Assembly (NCBI RefSeq): GCF_030419005.1
Contig: NZ_CP106951.1
Coordinates: forward strand, 3,844,001 to 3,908,000
DNA from: Eleftheria terrae
Lineage (GTDB): Bacteria > Pseudomonadota > Gammaproteobacteria > Burkholderiales > Burkholderiaceae_C
DNA length: 64,000 nucleotides
Reading direction: 5' to 3'
A program made the translations under genes and the position numbers. The notes below the pieces were generated by a model, which saw only the letters and a list, made by a program, of their open reading frames with translations, did no database searches and was not told where the DNA came from. Shown in pieces: positions 57,056 through 64,000 of this stretch; positions within the stretch are counted from its first letter, which is position 1; each line of letters starts with the position of its first letter.

Positions 57056-59119
57056 TCACGTGGCGGGCGGCGCCGGCCGTGCCGTGCCGGTGGGCAGCAG
57101 GAAGCTGAGCGGATGGCGGCGCAGCCGCTGCCGCACGGCCGCGTACAGCCGGTGCCTGTCCTTGAGCCGCAGGTTGCGCGAGCGCAGCGCCAGCCGGAAG
57201 GCGAGGGCGAAGCTGACGCCCACATTGAGCATGCCGGTCAGGCCGATGCCGAGCACCGCCAGCCAGAAGTCGGCATGGTAGACCAGGCCCCAGCCCAGGG
57301 CGCCCAGGGCTGCCCCCAACTGGCCGCTGGCCAGCGTGACATGCCGCACATCGAAGTGGATGCCGAAGAAGGTGGCCACCGCCGGCAACAGGCCCAGCAT
57401 CAGGCCGAGCGAGACATTGCCGGCAAACCCCGAGACCTGGGCCTGCAGCGAGCGTGACCAGCGTTCGGCCCGCCGCTCGCCCAGCCAGGACAGGATGCGC
57501 GGGTTCCAGCGCAAGGCGCTGCCCAGGCGGTGCAGCACAAACCAGTTCTCGGCCCAGCCCGCCACCAGGCTGGAGGCGAACAGCAGCACGCCGGTGGCGG
57601 CGGCGAACAACGGCGTCCAGCCCAGCGCGCTGAGCGAATGCAGCGCGTACTCGGCCTTCGCGGCACCGACCAGCGCTTCTCCGAAGGCGGCCTTCCATGC
57701 CAGCTGCACGCCCAGCACGCAGGGCAGCACCACCGCCACATTGCCCAGGATGCCGGCGACCTGCGTGCGCATCAGGTGGGCCACCTCGTCGACGAAGCGC
57801 TCGATCGCGTCGTCGGACGCCAGGTCCTGCAGCCGCGCCGCCATCGCCGGTGCCGTCATCGCCGGCTGCTTGGTGGCGAGCGTGAAGTGGGCGAGCTGGA
57901 TGGCGACGAAGCTGGCCGCATAGTTCAGCCCCGCCGCCAATCCGCCCCAGAAGGCCGACAGGCCGAGGCCGGCGATGAAGAACTTGAGCAGCACCGTGAC
58001 GGTGGTGACCGCCCCGCCGCCGCAGGCGCGCCGGAACATCTGCAGGTATTCGCGCCGGTTGCGGGTGATGTAGTGCTCGCCCGTCTCGGCGCTGCGTTCG
58101 GTCACCTTGCGCGCCAGCAGCGAATAGTTGCGGGCCAGCAAGGCCCGCACGCTGCGGCGCTGCTGCGCGGCCTCGGCAAACTGCACCATGAGGCGCCGCA
58201 CCGCATGGGCAGGCCGATCGCTCAGCAGGCAGTCGAGCAGGTGGTCGATGCGGTCCAGGCGGGCCTGCAGCTGCTCCAGGGTGAAGACGATGTCGATCGA
58301 GACGCCGTGCTCCTCCAGGTGCTCGTACACGCTCTGCACGTCGCGCCGCCCTGCGTCCAGCAGGGCCCGCGCGAAGCCGAGCGCCGGCGCCAGCGCGGCG
58401 GGCGGCTCGGCGCTGTCCTCGATCAGCTCGCGCACCTCCTCGAACGCCCGTGCCAGCTGGCGGAACGGCGTCAGCGATTGCGCGGGGGCCGACAGCCGGG
58501 TGCGGATCTCGGCGGAGAACGCGGCGGCGCGCACCTGGCTGACGCAGAACAGCAGCGCGTCGAGCTGCGCCCGACGCCAGCCGGCCGCTGCCTGCGGATG
58601 CGCCGAGGCGGCGACCGATTCGTGCAGCAGCGTCCCCAGCTTCTCCAGCGTGGCGTCGTCGATGGCCTCCAGCCACTGCGCATCGTCGGCTTGCGAGAAC
58701 ACCAGCTGGAACAGCTCGGCCAGGTCCCGCGTTTCGGCGGTGCCGGGCAGCAGCTTGCGCTGCAGCCGTTCGGCAATCTCGCCGAAGAAGGCCATGCGGG
58801 GCGCGAAGCCGAAGTCGGCCAGCAGCAGCGTCGCATCGGTTTCCTGCAGCGTGCGGGCAATCAGCTCCACCACCTGCGCCCGGTAGTCGGGCTGGCGCTC
58901 GAGCAGGCGCAGCAGGTGGCGCAGGCGCAGCACCGGCAAGGGCGTCCGGGTGCCAGGCTCGGGGGCGTCCACGCCTTCGCGGCGCAGCGGCGCGTGGCGC
59001 AGCCACTCGACCAGGCGCACCCACCACAGGTTGCGCTCGGCCTGCTCGGCGCGCGGCTTGAGCGTGGCCAGCAGGGTGTTGAGGTCCCAGGCGACGCGCC
59101 GCAACAGCATCAGGCGCAT
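57056..59119 (-). CDS. 'Site-specific recombinase' family membrane protein (misnamed)
   Basis: A 687-residue protein of the Gcr/SpecificRecomb family (PF10136). An alpha-helical soluble N-terminal half (about 1-360) is followed by 6-8 membrane helices (FFIAGLGLSAFWGGLAAGLNY, VLLFASSLVAGWAENW, GLVYHADFWLAVLGIGLTG). Despite the name, no recombinase active site is visible, and its membrane character makes that role improbable. It is co-transcribed with apaG, 13 bp upstream. In many Burkholderiales the gene lies next to apaG as here; the role is unknown. Confidence 0.9.
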   Translation of the reverse strand: MRLMLLRRVAWDLNTLLATLKPRAEQAERNLWWVRLVEWLRHAPLRREGVDAPEPGTRTPLPVLRLRHLLRLLERQPDYRAQVVELIARTLQETDATLLLADFGFAPRMAFFGEIAERLQRKLLPGTAETRDLAELFQLVFSQADDAQWLEAIDDATLEKLGTLLHESVAASAHPQAAAGWRRAQLDALLFCVSQVRAAAFSAEIRTRLSAPAQSLTPFRQLARAFEEVRELIEDSAEPPAALAPALGFARALLDAGRRDVQSVYEHLEEHGVSIDIVFTLEQLQARLDRIDHLLDCLLSDRPAHAVRRLMVQFAEAAQQRRSVRALLARNYSLLARKVTERSAETGEHYITRNRREYLQMFRRACGGGAVTTVTVLLKFFIAGLGLSAFWGGLAAGLNYAASFVAIQLAHFTLATKQPAMTAPAMAARLQDLASDDAIERFVDEVAHLMRTQVAGILGNVAVVLPCVLGVQLAWKAAFGEALVGAAKAEYALHSLSALGWTPLFAAATGVLLFASSLVAGWAENWFVLHRLGSALRWNPRILSWLGERRAERWSRSLQAQVSGFAGNVSLGLMLGLLPAVATFFGIHFDVRHVTLASGQLGAALGALGWGLVYHADFWLAVLGIGLTGMLNVGVSFALAFRLALRSRNLRLKDRHRLYAAVRQRLRRHPLSFLLPTGTARPAPPAT

Positions 59120-59132
59120 TCGGTGCCTCGCC

Positions 59133-59510
59133 TCAATGCAGGCCGCTGCGCTGCACGCTGAGCGAGAAGGCCGGCACCGGCGCCTCGAAGCGCTCGCCGT
59201 CCTCCGCCACGCAGAAGTAGCTGCCGCTCATCGTGCCGCGCGGCGTGGCCAGGCGCGTCCAGCTGGTGTATTCGAAACCCTCGCCCGGCTTGAGCAGCGG
59301 TTGGTGGCCGATGACGCCCAGCCCCTTCACTTCCTCGACCCGGCCGGTGGCATCAGTGATGATCCAGTGGCGCGAGATCAGCTGGGCGGCGATGTCGCCG
59401 GTATTGCGTATCGTCACGGTATAGGCGAACGCGAACACGCCGTGCCCCGGATCGGACTGCTCGGGGATGTATCGCGGCTCGACGCTGCAGGTGAACTCGT
59501 AGCTGCTCAT
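59133..59510 (-). CDS. apaG: ApaG protein (DUF525)
   Basis: A 125-residue immunoglobulin-like protein. Landmarks: RYIPEQSDPGHGVFAFAYTVTIRN and the Gly-rich nucleotide-like loop LGVIGHQPLLKPGEGFEYTSW with GTMSGSYF. ApaG may bind pyrophosphate or Mg/Co and is co-inherited with diadenosine tetraphosphate hydrolase, though apaH is not here. It is followed 13 bp on by the recombinase-like gene and divergent from rpe. Confidence 0.93.
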   Translation of the reverse strand: MSSYEFTCSVEPRYIPEQSDPGHGVFAFAYTVTIRNTGDIAAQLISRHWIITDATGRVEEVKGLGVIGHQPLLKPGEGFEYTSWTRLATPRGTMSGSYFCVAEDGERFEAPVPAFSLSVQRSGLH

Positions 59511-59584
59511 ATGAGGGTTGGTGCTGCACTGGGCGGCGATGGTAGCAAGCGCTCCATAGAATCACGGATTCCGAAGGAATCCCC

Positions 59585-60265
59585 ATGCCCGACTACCGCA
59601 TTGCCCCCAGCATCCTGTCCGCCGACTTCGCCCGCCTGGGCGAGGAAGTGAAGAACGTCATCGCCGCTGGCGCCGACTGGATCCATTTCGACGTGATGGA
59701 CAACCACTACGTCCCCAACCTCACCTTCGGGCCCATGATCTGCGAAGCCCTGCGCCCGCATGCCAAGAAGGCCGACGGCAGCCGCGTGCCGATCGACGTG
59801 CACCTGATGGTGCAGCCGGTGGATGCGCTGGCGCAGGCCTTTGCGAAAGCCGGTGCCGACCTGGTGAGCTTCCACCCTGACGCGAGCACCCACGTCGACC
59901 GCACACTGCAACTGATCAAGGCCGAGGGCTGCCAGGCCGGGCTGGTCTTCAACCCGGCCAGCCCCATCGACTTGCTGGAGTGGGTGATCGACAAGGTCGA
60001 CCTGGTGCTGATCATGAGCGTCAACCCCGGCTTCGGCGGGCAGAGCTTCATTCCGTCGGCGCTGCGCAAGGTCGAGCAGGTGCGCAAGCTCATCGACGCC
60101 AGCGGCCGCGACATCCGGCTCGAGGTCGACGGCGGCATCAAGGTCGACAACATCCGCCAGGTGGCCGACGCCGGTGCCGACACCTTCGTGGCCGGCAGCG
60201 CGATCTTCGGCAAGCCGGACTACAAGGCCGTGATCGACCAGATGCGCGAGCGCCTGGCGGCCTGA
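59585..60265 (+). CDS. rpe: Ribulose-phosphate 3-epimerase
   Basis: A 226-residue TIM-barrel enzyme that interconverts ribulose-5-phosphate and xylulose-5-phosphate in the pentose phosphate and Calvin pathways. Metal and catalytic residues fit: [39 protein letters not shown], and the C-terminal phosphate loop [12 protein letters not shown]. The SD GAAGGAA precedes the ATG. In many beta- and gammaproteobacteria rpe, gph and trpE lie in a row; here an expansin gene is inserted on the opposite strand between rpe and gph. Confidence 0.97.
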   Translation: MPDYRIAPSILSADFARLGEEVKNVIAAGADWIHFDVMDNHYVPNLTFGPMICEALRPHAKKADGSRVPIDVHLMVQPVDALAQAFAKAGADLVSFHPDASTHVDRTLQLIKAEGCQAGLVFNPASPIDLLEWVIDKVDLVLIMSVNPGFGGQSFIPSALRKVEQVRKLIDASGRDIRLEVDGGIKVDNIRQVADAGADTFVAGSAIFGKPDYKAVIDQMRERLAA

Positions 60266-60285
60266 GCCCGCGGCCAGGCCCGGCC

Positions 60286-61050
60286 TCAACCGGGGAACTG
60301 CGCCCGGCCCTGCACCAGCAGGCCGCCGCGCGGCTCGGGCAGCGTGTCCACCAGCACCGCACCGCCTTCGGCGGTGATGCGCACCTGCAGGGCGCCCGCG
60401 GCAATCGCGCTCGGATACACGAAGTAGTTGTAAGGCTCGCGCTTCACCGCAATCCACTGGCTGCTGCCGGTGGGGCGGATCTCCAGCTTGGTGATCGGGC
60501 GACGGTGGTTGCGCACCTGGATAGCGGTCCACCAGATGCTGCTGCCTTCCTTGTAGCGGTACTGCACCGGTCCCTGCACCGGGCCCGGCACCACCTGCCA
60601 GGTGACCGGCACCCGGCCGGCGACCGGGTCGGCGATGCGGGCGAAGGCCGACTCGCTGAGGTCGATGTGGCCACGCGGGCATTCCGGGCACTCGTCGGTG
60701 ATGCGCACGGTGACCTTGCCCTTGGGCCCGCTGACGGCCACGTAGGCACCGCACATGGCGCTGTTGGCATAGTCGGCATGGTTCATCGCCGCCACCCTCA
60801 GGTCCTGCGGGCTGGCATCGAAGCTGCAGTGGCCTTCGCCGGTGGCGCCGTAGAAGGTGGCTTCGCCGCTGCGCACCGGGCCGGCGGTGCCGCTGGCCTG
60901 GCTGTTGCTGTCGTCGGTGACCGCACCGTTGTCGGCGGTGCCGGTGCTGTCGGGGGTCTCGCTGTCGCTGCCACCCCCACCGCAGGCGGCGAGCAGGGCC
61001 AGCGCCAGGGCGCCGAAGGCATGGGGCAGACAGCGGGTGATGGTGTGCAT
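60286..61050 (-). CDS. Expansin-like lipoprotein (bacterial EXLX type)
   Basis: A 254-residue surface or secreted protein. The lipobox LAAC (about residues 20-23) is followed by an acidic, Ser/Thr-rich linker. Domain 1 (double-psi barrel, about 60-155) has T65 in SGEATFYG, AAMNHADY and the key acid residues D119 (RITDECPECP) and D130 (GHIDLSESAF). Domain 2 (about 160-250) carries the aromatic platform W173/W174 (SIWWTAI) and Tyr in REPYNYFVY. These match the residues important in Bacillus EXLX1 (aspartate pair and W125/W126/Y157). Expansins loosen plant cell walls without hydrolysis. That it acts on plant walls here is inference. Confidence 0.85.
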   Translation of the reverse strand: MHTITRCLPHAFGALALALLAACGGGGSDSETPDSTGTADNGAVTDDSNSQASGTAGPVRSGEATFYGATGEGHCSFDASPQDLRVAAMNHADYANSAMCGAYVAVSGPKGKVTVRITDECPECPRGHIDLSESAFARIADPVAGRVPVTWQVVPGPVQGPVQYRYKEGSSIWWTAIQVRNHRRPITKLEIRPTGSSQWIAVKREPYNYFVYPSAIAAGALQVRITAEGGAVLVDTLPEPRGGLLVQGRAQFPG

Positions 61051-61239
61051 GAGCCGGTCTCCGGGTGTCTTGTGGAAGGCGCGCCGGGGGCGCCGATCAT
61101 CGGACCGCACAGTCTGTCGCAGCTCTTGCGTGCGATGTAAGAGGACGTGCTGGTGCCCCGGCCGCTGCGGCCCGGATAATGCCGACGGGCCGCGTGAGCG
61201 AGGCCGCCCGCCGGGCGGATGCACGATGGCCCCCAACCG

Positions 61240-61911
61240 ATGCGCCTGAACCCGAGCGAGTTGCAAGCCGTCATCGTCGACCTCGACGGCACGATGGTGG
61301 ACACCCTGGGCGACTTTGTCGTCGTCCTCAATCGCATGCTGGACGACCTGGGCCTGCCCGGCGTGGAGCGTGGCTTCATCGAACGCACCGTGGGCAAGGG
61401 GTCGGAGCACCTGCTGCGGCGCACCCTGGGGCGCAGCCTGGCACCCGAGGAGGTCGAGCGACTGTTCGCGCCGGCCTGGGACCGCTACCACCATCACTAC
61501 GTGGCCATCAACGGCGACCATTCCGAGGTCTATCCCGGCGTGCGCGAGGGCCTTCAGGCCTTGCGCGACCGTGGCCTGAAGCTGGCCTGCCTGACCAACA
61601 AGCCGAGCGATTTCGCGCTGCCACTGCTCGAGAAGAAGGGCCTCGCGCCGTTCTTCGAGCGGACCTTCGGCGGTGATGCCTTCGAGCGCAAGAAGCCGGA
61701 CCCGCTGCCGCTGCTCAAGACCTGCGAAGCCCTCGGCACCGCGCCGGGCCGCACCTTGATGGTCGGCGACTCGAGCAATGACGCCCGCGCCGCGCAGGCG
61801 GCCGGTTGCCCGGTGGTGCTGGTGACCTATGGCTACAACCATGGCGAGCCGGTGCAAGACACGCCGGCCAACGGCTATGTCGATTCGCTGAGCCGGCTGT
61901 TCGCGCACTAG
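61240..61911 (+). CDS. gph: Phosphoglycolate phosphatase
   Basis: A 223-residue HAD-superfamily phosphatase. Motif I is DLDGTMVDT (nucleophile D14), motif II/III are LACLTNKPS and KKPDPLPLL, and motif IV is VGDSSNDARAA. The family's 2-phosphoglycolate is made by DNA end repair and Rubisco. An in-frame ATG lies 21 bp upstream; I prefer 61240 because it leaves the usual short lead before motif I. Separated from rpe by the expansin gene on the other strand and from trpE by the convergent chalcone-isomerase-like gene. Confidence 0.92.
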   Translation: MRLNPSELQAVIVDLDGTMVDTLGDFVVVLNRMLDDLGLPGVERGFIERTVGKGSEHLLRRTLGRSLAPEEVERLFAPAWDRYHHHYVAINGDHSEVYPGVREGLQALRDRGLKLACLTNKPSDFALPLLEKKGLAPFFERTFGGDAFERKKPDPLPLLKTCEALGTAPGRTLMVGDSSNDARAAQAAGCPVVLVTYGYNHGEPVQDTPANGYVDSLSRLFAH

Positions 61912-62090
61912 CCGGGTGTTGGCGCACCAGCGCGGAAAGCGGGCGCACTTGGCGGCCTGCACCGCCTCTGCGGTATGGATCGAAGGCGCGCAGGCGGTCT
62001 CCGGCGGCTCATTCGCCGCCCGCCCGCCGCTCGCGGCCCGGCACGCGCCTGCAGCCGCTGCACTGCACGCAAAGCGGCTGCCGCCCGGCC

Positions 62091-62705
62091 TCAGCTGTTG
62101 CCGCCGCGCGCTGCCTTCGGCTCCTTGCCGAGCAGCGCATCCTTCAGTGCCGGATCGGCGGGATGCTGGCCGAGCCAGATTTTCATCAGCGCCGTGAAGA
62201 ACTCCGGCTCCACGATGGGATCGGCGGCCGGCTTGCCGTTGACCGAGATCACGGTGCCCTCGCCGGGAATCCAGTCGATCTGGAAGGACTCGCCCACCGC
62301 CAGCCGCTTGCGTGCCGCAAAGATCTCGCCCATGCGGATGGTGCCGGGGATGGACTTGGCGAACTCCTCGCGGGCGGCGTTCTGCTCCATGCCGCGGGTG
62401 AAGAGCTTGCCGAGCTCGTTGGCATCGATCTCGCGCAGCATCACGATGTTCAGTCGGCGCGGCCCGGCGGCCGCAATGGCGGCCTCCGCGCTGTCGGTGC
62501 GCTCCACCAGGTAGAGGCCGGCCGCATAGACCTTGAAGATGGCCTTGTAGCGCACGCCCGCGCCGTTGAGTTGCAGGCGCGCATTGCGCAGTTGCAGGTC
62601 TTTGGAGAACTTCACGCCGCCCGCATCGACGGACTGGGCGTGCGCGCTGCCTGCCACCATCAAGAGCAGGCCGAGGGTGAGAGCCAAGAACCGGTGCAAA
62701 GACAC
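62091..62705 (-). CDS. Chalcone-isomerase-like periplasmic protein
   Basis: A 204-residue protein with a Sec signal (FLALTLGLLLMVAGSAHAQ) and the chalcone-isomerase-like fold: LNGAGVRYKAIFKVYAAGLYL, RRLNIVMLREIDANEL, TIRMGEIFAARKRLAVGESFQIDWIPGEGT, and VEPEFFTALMKIWLG. Members in Burkholderiales are exported and probably bind fatty acids or other lipids rather than isomerise chalcones. Single gene, convergent with gph, divergent from the trp leader (185 bp apart). Confidence 0.9.
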   Translation of the reverse strand: MSLHRFLALTLGLLLMVAGSAHAQSVDAGGVKFSKDLQLRNARLQLNGAGVRYKAIFKVYAAGLYLVERTDSAEAAIAAAGPRRLNIVMLREIDANELGKLFTRGMEQNAAREEFAKSIPGTIRMGEIFAARKRLAVGESFQIDWIPGEGTVISVNGKPAADPIVEPEFFTALMKIWLGQHPADPALKDALLGKEPKAARGGNS

Positions 62706-62853
62706 GTTACGCTCCTGTTACGTCCACGGCCGGCAGTGTTGCCAGTGTCAAGCGCCTTGTCACTAGTGGAAACGCACGATCGTTCGTAAACCCGGCCCCT
62801 TGGTTCAGGGGGGGCAGGCCTCGAACAGCGGGGCGAGACGCTGTTCCAACTCG

Positions 62854-62882
62854 CTGGTGTTGGCACGGCTCGCTGCTACACT
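62854..62882 (+). promoter_or_regulatory. Candidate trp promoter
   Basis: TACACT at 62877-62882 fits the -10 consensus in 4 of 6 positions; a weak -35-like CTGGTG lies 17 bp upstream at 62854-62859. The trpL ATG begins 7 nt after the -10 box, so transcription may start at the start codon. Confidence 0.4.
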
Positions 62883-62889
62883 GCGATCC

Positions 62890-62970
62890 ATGTTCATCTC
62901 GCGCAAACAAACCAAAGGTTCGCACGACCGGGGAGCCTGGCCCTGGCGTCGCCCGCACGCACTGGTTTGA
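62890..62970 (+). CDS. trpL: trp operon leader peptide
   Basis: A 26-residue peptide beginning MFISRKQTKGSHDRGAWPWR, with two Trp codons close together (W17 and W19, in A-W-P-W). It lies 209 bp before trpE. No Shine-Dalgarno sequence precedes it. A Trp-rich short peptide ahead of trpE is the hallmark of ribosome-mediated attenuation. The stop is at 62968-62970. I see no classical U-run terminator between it and trpE, so the control mechanism could differ from E. coli. Confidence 0.7.
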   Translation: MFISRKQTKGSHDRGAWPWRRPHALV

Positions 62971-63122
62971 TTTGCCGTCGGCCGTGGTGGTTGCTTGTGA
63001 TCCATGAGCCCCCCGCGCGCATCGCCGGTATCCCCGGAATCCTTCCCCGCCGCCTGTCGCCTTGCGCGTGAGCCTTTGCGGCATCGCGGGCTCGGGATTC
63101 CCCTCGACCACCTGCTTATGCA

Positions 63123-63175
63123 GCGCATCCGGCCCGCTTGTCGCAGGCCGCGGTGCGCCGGGCTCGGAGGGCCCG
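63123..63175 (+). other. Possible RNA structures in the trpE leader
   Basis: GCGCA/TGCGC (63123-63127 and 63154-63158) with an inner GGCC/GGCC pair form one stem. CGGGC (63159-63163) pairs with GCCCG (63171-63175), leaving the trpE SD GGAGG (63166-63170) in the loop. The latter could lower translation of trpE. Read by eye; no folding energy was calculated. Confidence 0.35.
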
Positions 63176-63179
63176 CCGC

Positions 63180-64000
63180 GTGATCACCGAACTCGAATTC
63201 CAGAGCCTGTCGCAACAGGGCTACAACCGCATCCCGCTCATCGCCGAGGCGTTCGCGGACCTCGAAACCCCGCTCTCGCTGTATTTGAAGCTCGCGCATG
63301 CGAGCGGCCGCAGCAAGTACAGCTTCCTGCTTGAATCGGTCGTGGGGGGCGAGCGTTTCGGCCGCTATTCCTTCATTGGCCTGCCCGCGCGCACGCTGCT
63401 GCGCACCACCGGCTGGAAGACCGAGGTGGTGACCGACGACCAGGTGGTCGAGACCCACGAAGGCAATCCGCTGGACTTCGTGGCGGCCTACCAGCAGCGC
63501 TTCAAGGTGGCGCTGCGGCCCGGCATGCCGCGCTTCTGTGGCGGCCTGGCAGGCTATTTCGGCTACGACACCGTGCGCTACATCGAGCCCAAGCTGGCCA
63601 AGGTGCAGAAGGAAGGCGGGCTGGACACGCCCGACATCCTGCTGCTGCAGTGTGAGGAGGTGGCCGTCATCGACAACCTGTCGGGCCGGCTCTACCTGAT
63701 CGTCTATGCCGACCCAGGCCAGCCCGAGGCCTATTTCAAGGCCAAGCGCCGCCTGGCGGAGCTGGCCGACAAGCTGCGCTTCAGCGTCACCGCGCCGCCG
63801 GTCAGGCGCGGTGTCTCGCATGCGGTGGAGCGCGAGTTCGCCAAGGAGGACTACCTCCAGGCGGTGCTCAAGAGCAAGGAGTACATCGCCGCCGGCGACA
63901 TGATGCAGGTGCAGATCGGCCAGCGCCTGAAGAAGCGCTACACCGAGTCGCCGCTGAGCCTGTACCGCGCGCTGCGCTCGCTGAATCCCTCGCCCTACAT
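63180..64000 (+). CDS. trpE: Anthranilate synthase component I, N-terminal part (truncated by window)
   Basis: The first 273 codons of trpE, running to the window's end. TrpE converts chorismate with glutamine-derived ammonia into anthranilate. The start VITELEFQSLSQQGYNRIPL and LETPLSLYLKL with the tryptophan-inhibition serine region SRSKYSFLLESV-like (GRSKYSFLLESV) match TrpE, and the chorismate-binding domain begins with AKEDYLQAVLKSKEYIAAGD. The GTG at 63180 is chosen with GGAGG 9 bp upstream; the window ends before the catalytic C-terminal residues. Confidence 0.95.
   Translation, partial: MITELEFQSLSQQGYNRIPLIAEAFADLETPLSLYLKLAHASGRSKYSFLLESVVGGERFGRYSFIGLPARTLLRTTGWKTEVVTDDQVVETHEGNPLDFVAAYQQRFKVALRPGMPRFCGGLAGYFGYDTVRYIEPKLAKVQKEGGLDTPDILLLQCEEVAVIDNLSGRLYLIVYADPGQPEAYFKAKRRLAELADKLRFSVTAPPVRRGVSHAVEREFAKEDYLQAVLKSKEYIAAGDMMQVQIGQRLKKRYTESPLSLYRALRSLNPSPY

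Noticed and set aside
57056..59119. Reading this gene as an active site-specific recombinase
   Set aside because: The family name is historical. The protein has multiple membrane helices and no visible Ser or Tyr recombinase catalytic motif.

Overview
The window is a high-GC, gene-dense stretch of an ordinary bacterial chromosome. The gene set and orders point to a betaproteobacterium of the order Burkholderiales, perhaps the Rubrivivax/Leptothrix/Sphaerotilaceae side. Pointers are the full atpIBEFHAGDC operon with a long AtpI N-terminus, hemE next to priA, the apaG, 'site-specific recombinase', rpe, gph, trpE neighbourhood, a one-polypeptide indolepyruvate:ferredoxin oxidoreductase and adjacent DUF1800/DUF1501 genes. 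The genus is inference. There is no rRNA, tRNA, CRISPR array, intact insertion sequence or prophage.

Layout. 1-5.5 kb: edge of an unknown gene, then a MocR-type PLP regulator divergent from an EamA transporter, cupin, aminotransferase and PhzF-like isomerase set, with three copies of a 10-bp element in the shared intergenic region. 5.5-12.3 kb: B12-type radical SAM protein, AlaX-like editing protein, divergent cytochrome c' and cytochrome b561, an acetyltransferase, a GalM/SMP-30 sugar pair and a DUF2062 protein. 12.6-20.1 kb: the F1Fo ATP synthase operon and its terminator. 20.1-27.6 kb: lemA with two TPM-domain genes, hemE, an unusually AT-rich spacer carrying a perfect DnaA box, priA, and a membrane protein with five 27-residue repeats and a zinc ribbon. 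27.8-30.3 kb: leuA with an attenuator leader, a second upstream ORF overlapping its start, and a downstream ISL3-transposase-derived gene. 30.4-41.3 kb: katA plus a 41-residue membrane protein, an AEC transporter, phoD, a Rep/UvrD helicase and the DUF1501/DUF1800 pair. 41.3-50.1 kb: a PH-domain protein, PBP1A, a cytochrome b561/YceI/YceI operon, outer-membrane phospholipase A, Nudix and DUF4397 proteins. 50.3-54.6 kb: indolepyruvate:ferredoxin oxidoreductase divergent from an Lrp/AsnC regulator. 54.7-64 kb: small and secreted unknowns, mltA, the recombinase-family membrane protein, apaG, rpe, a lipoprotein expansin, gph, a chalcone-isomerase-like protein and the start of trpE behind a Trp-rich leader peptide.

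Themes. Much of the window is core metabolism and envelope maintenance. The most unusual observations are regulatory or about gene content: (i) both amino-acid leader peptides (leuL, trpL) lack a Shine-Dalgarno sequence and begin 6-7 nt after a -10-like hexamer, as expected for leaderless attenuator transcripts; (ii) leuA, itself without a ribosome site, may be translated by coupling to a 49-codon ORF; (iii) the hemE-priA spacer has DnaA-box and AT-rich features that suggest DnaA control or an origin-like element; (iv) a plant-cell-wall-type expansin sits antisense inside the usual rpe-gph-trpE run; (v) the MocR operator array is unusually legible. All sequence readings were made by eye; family assignments rest on recognised motifs, and no database search was possible.
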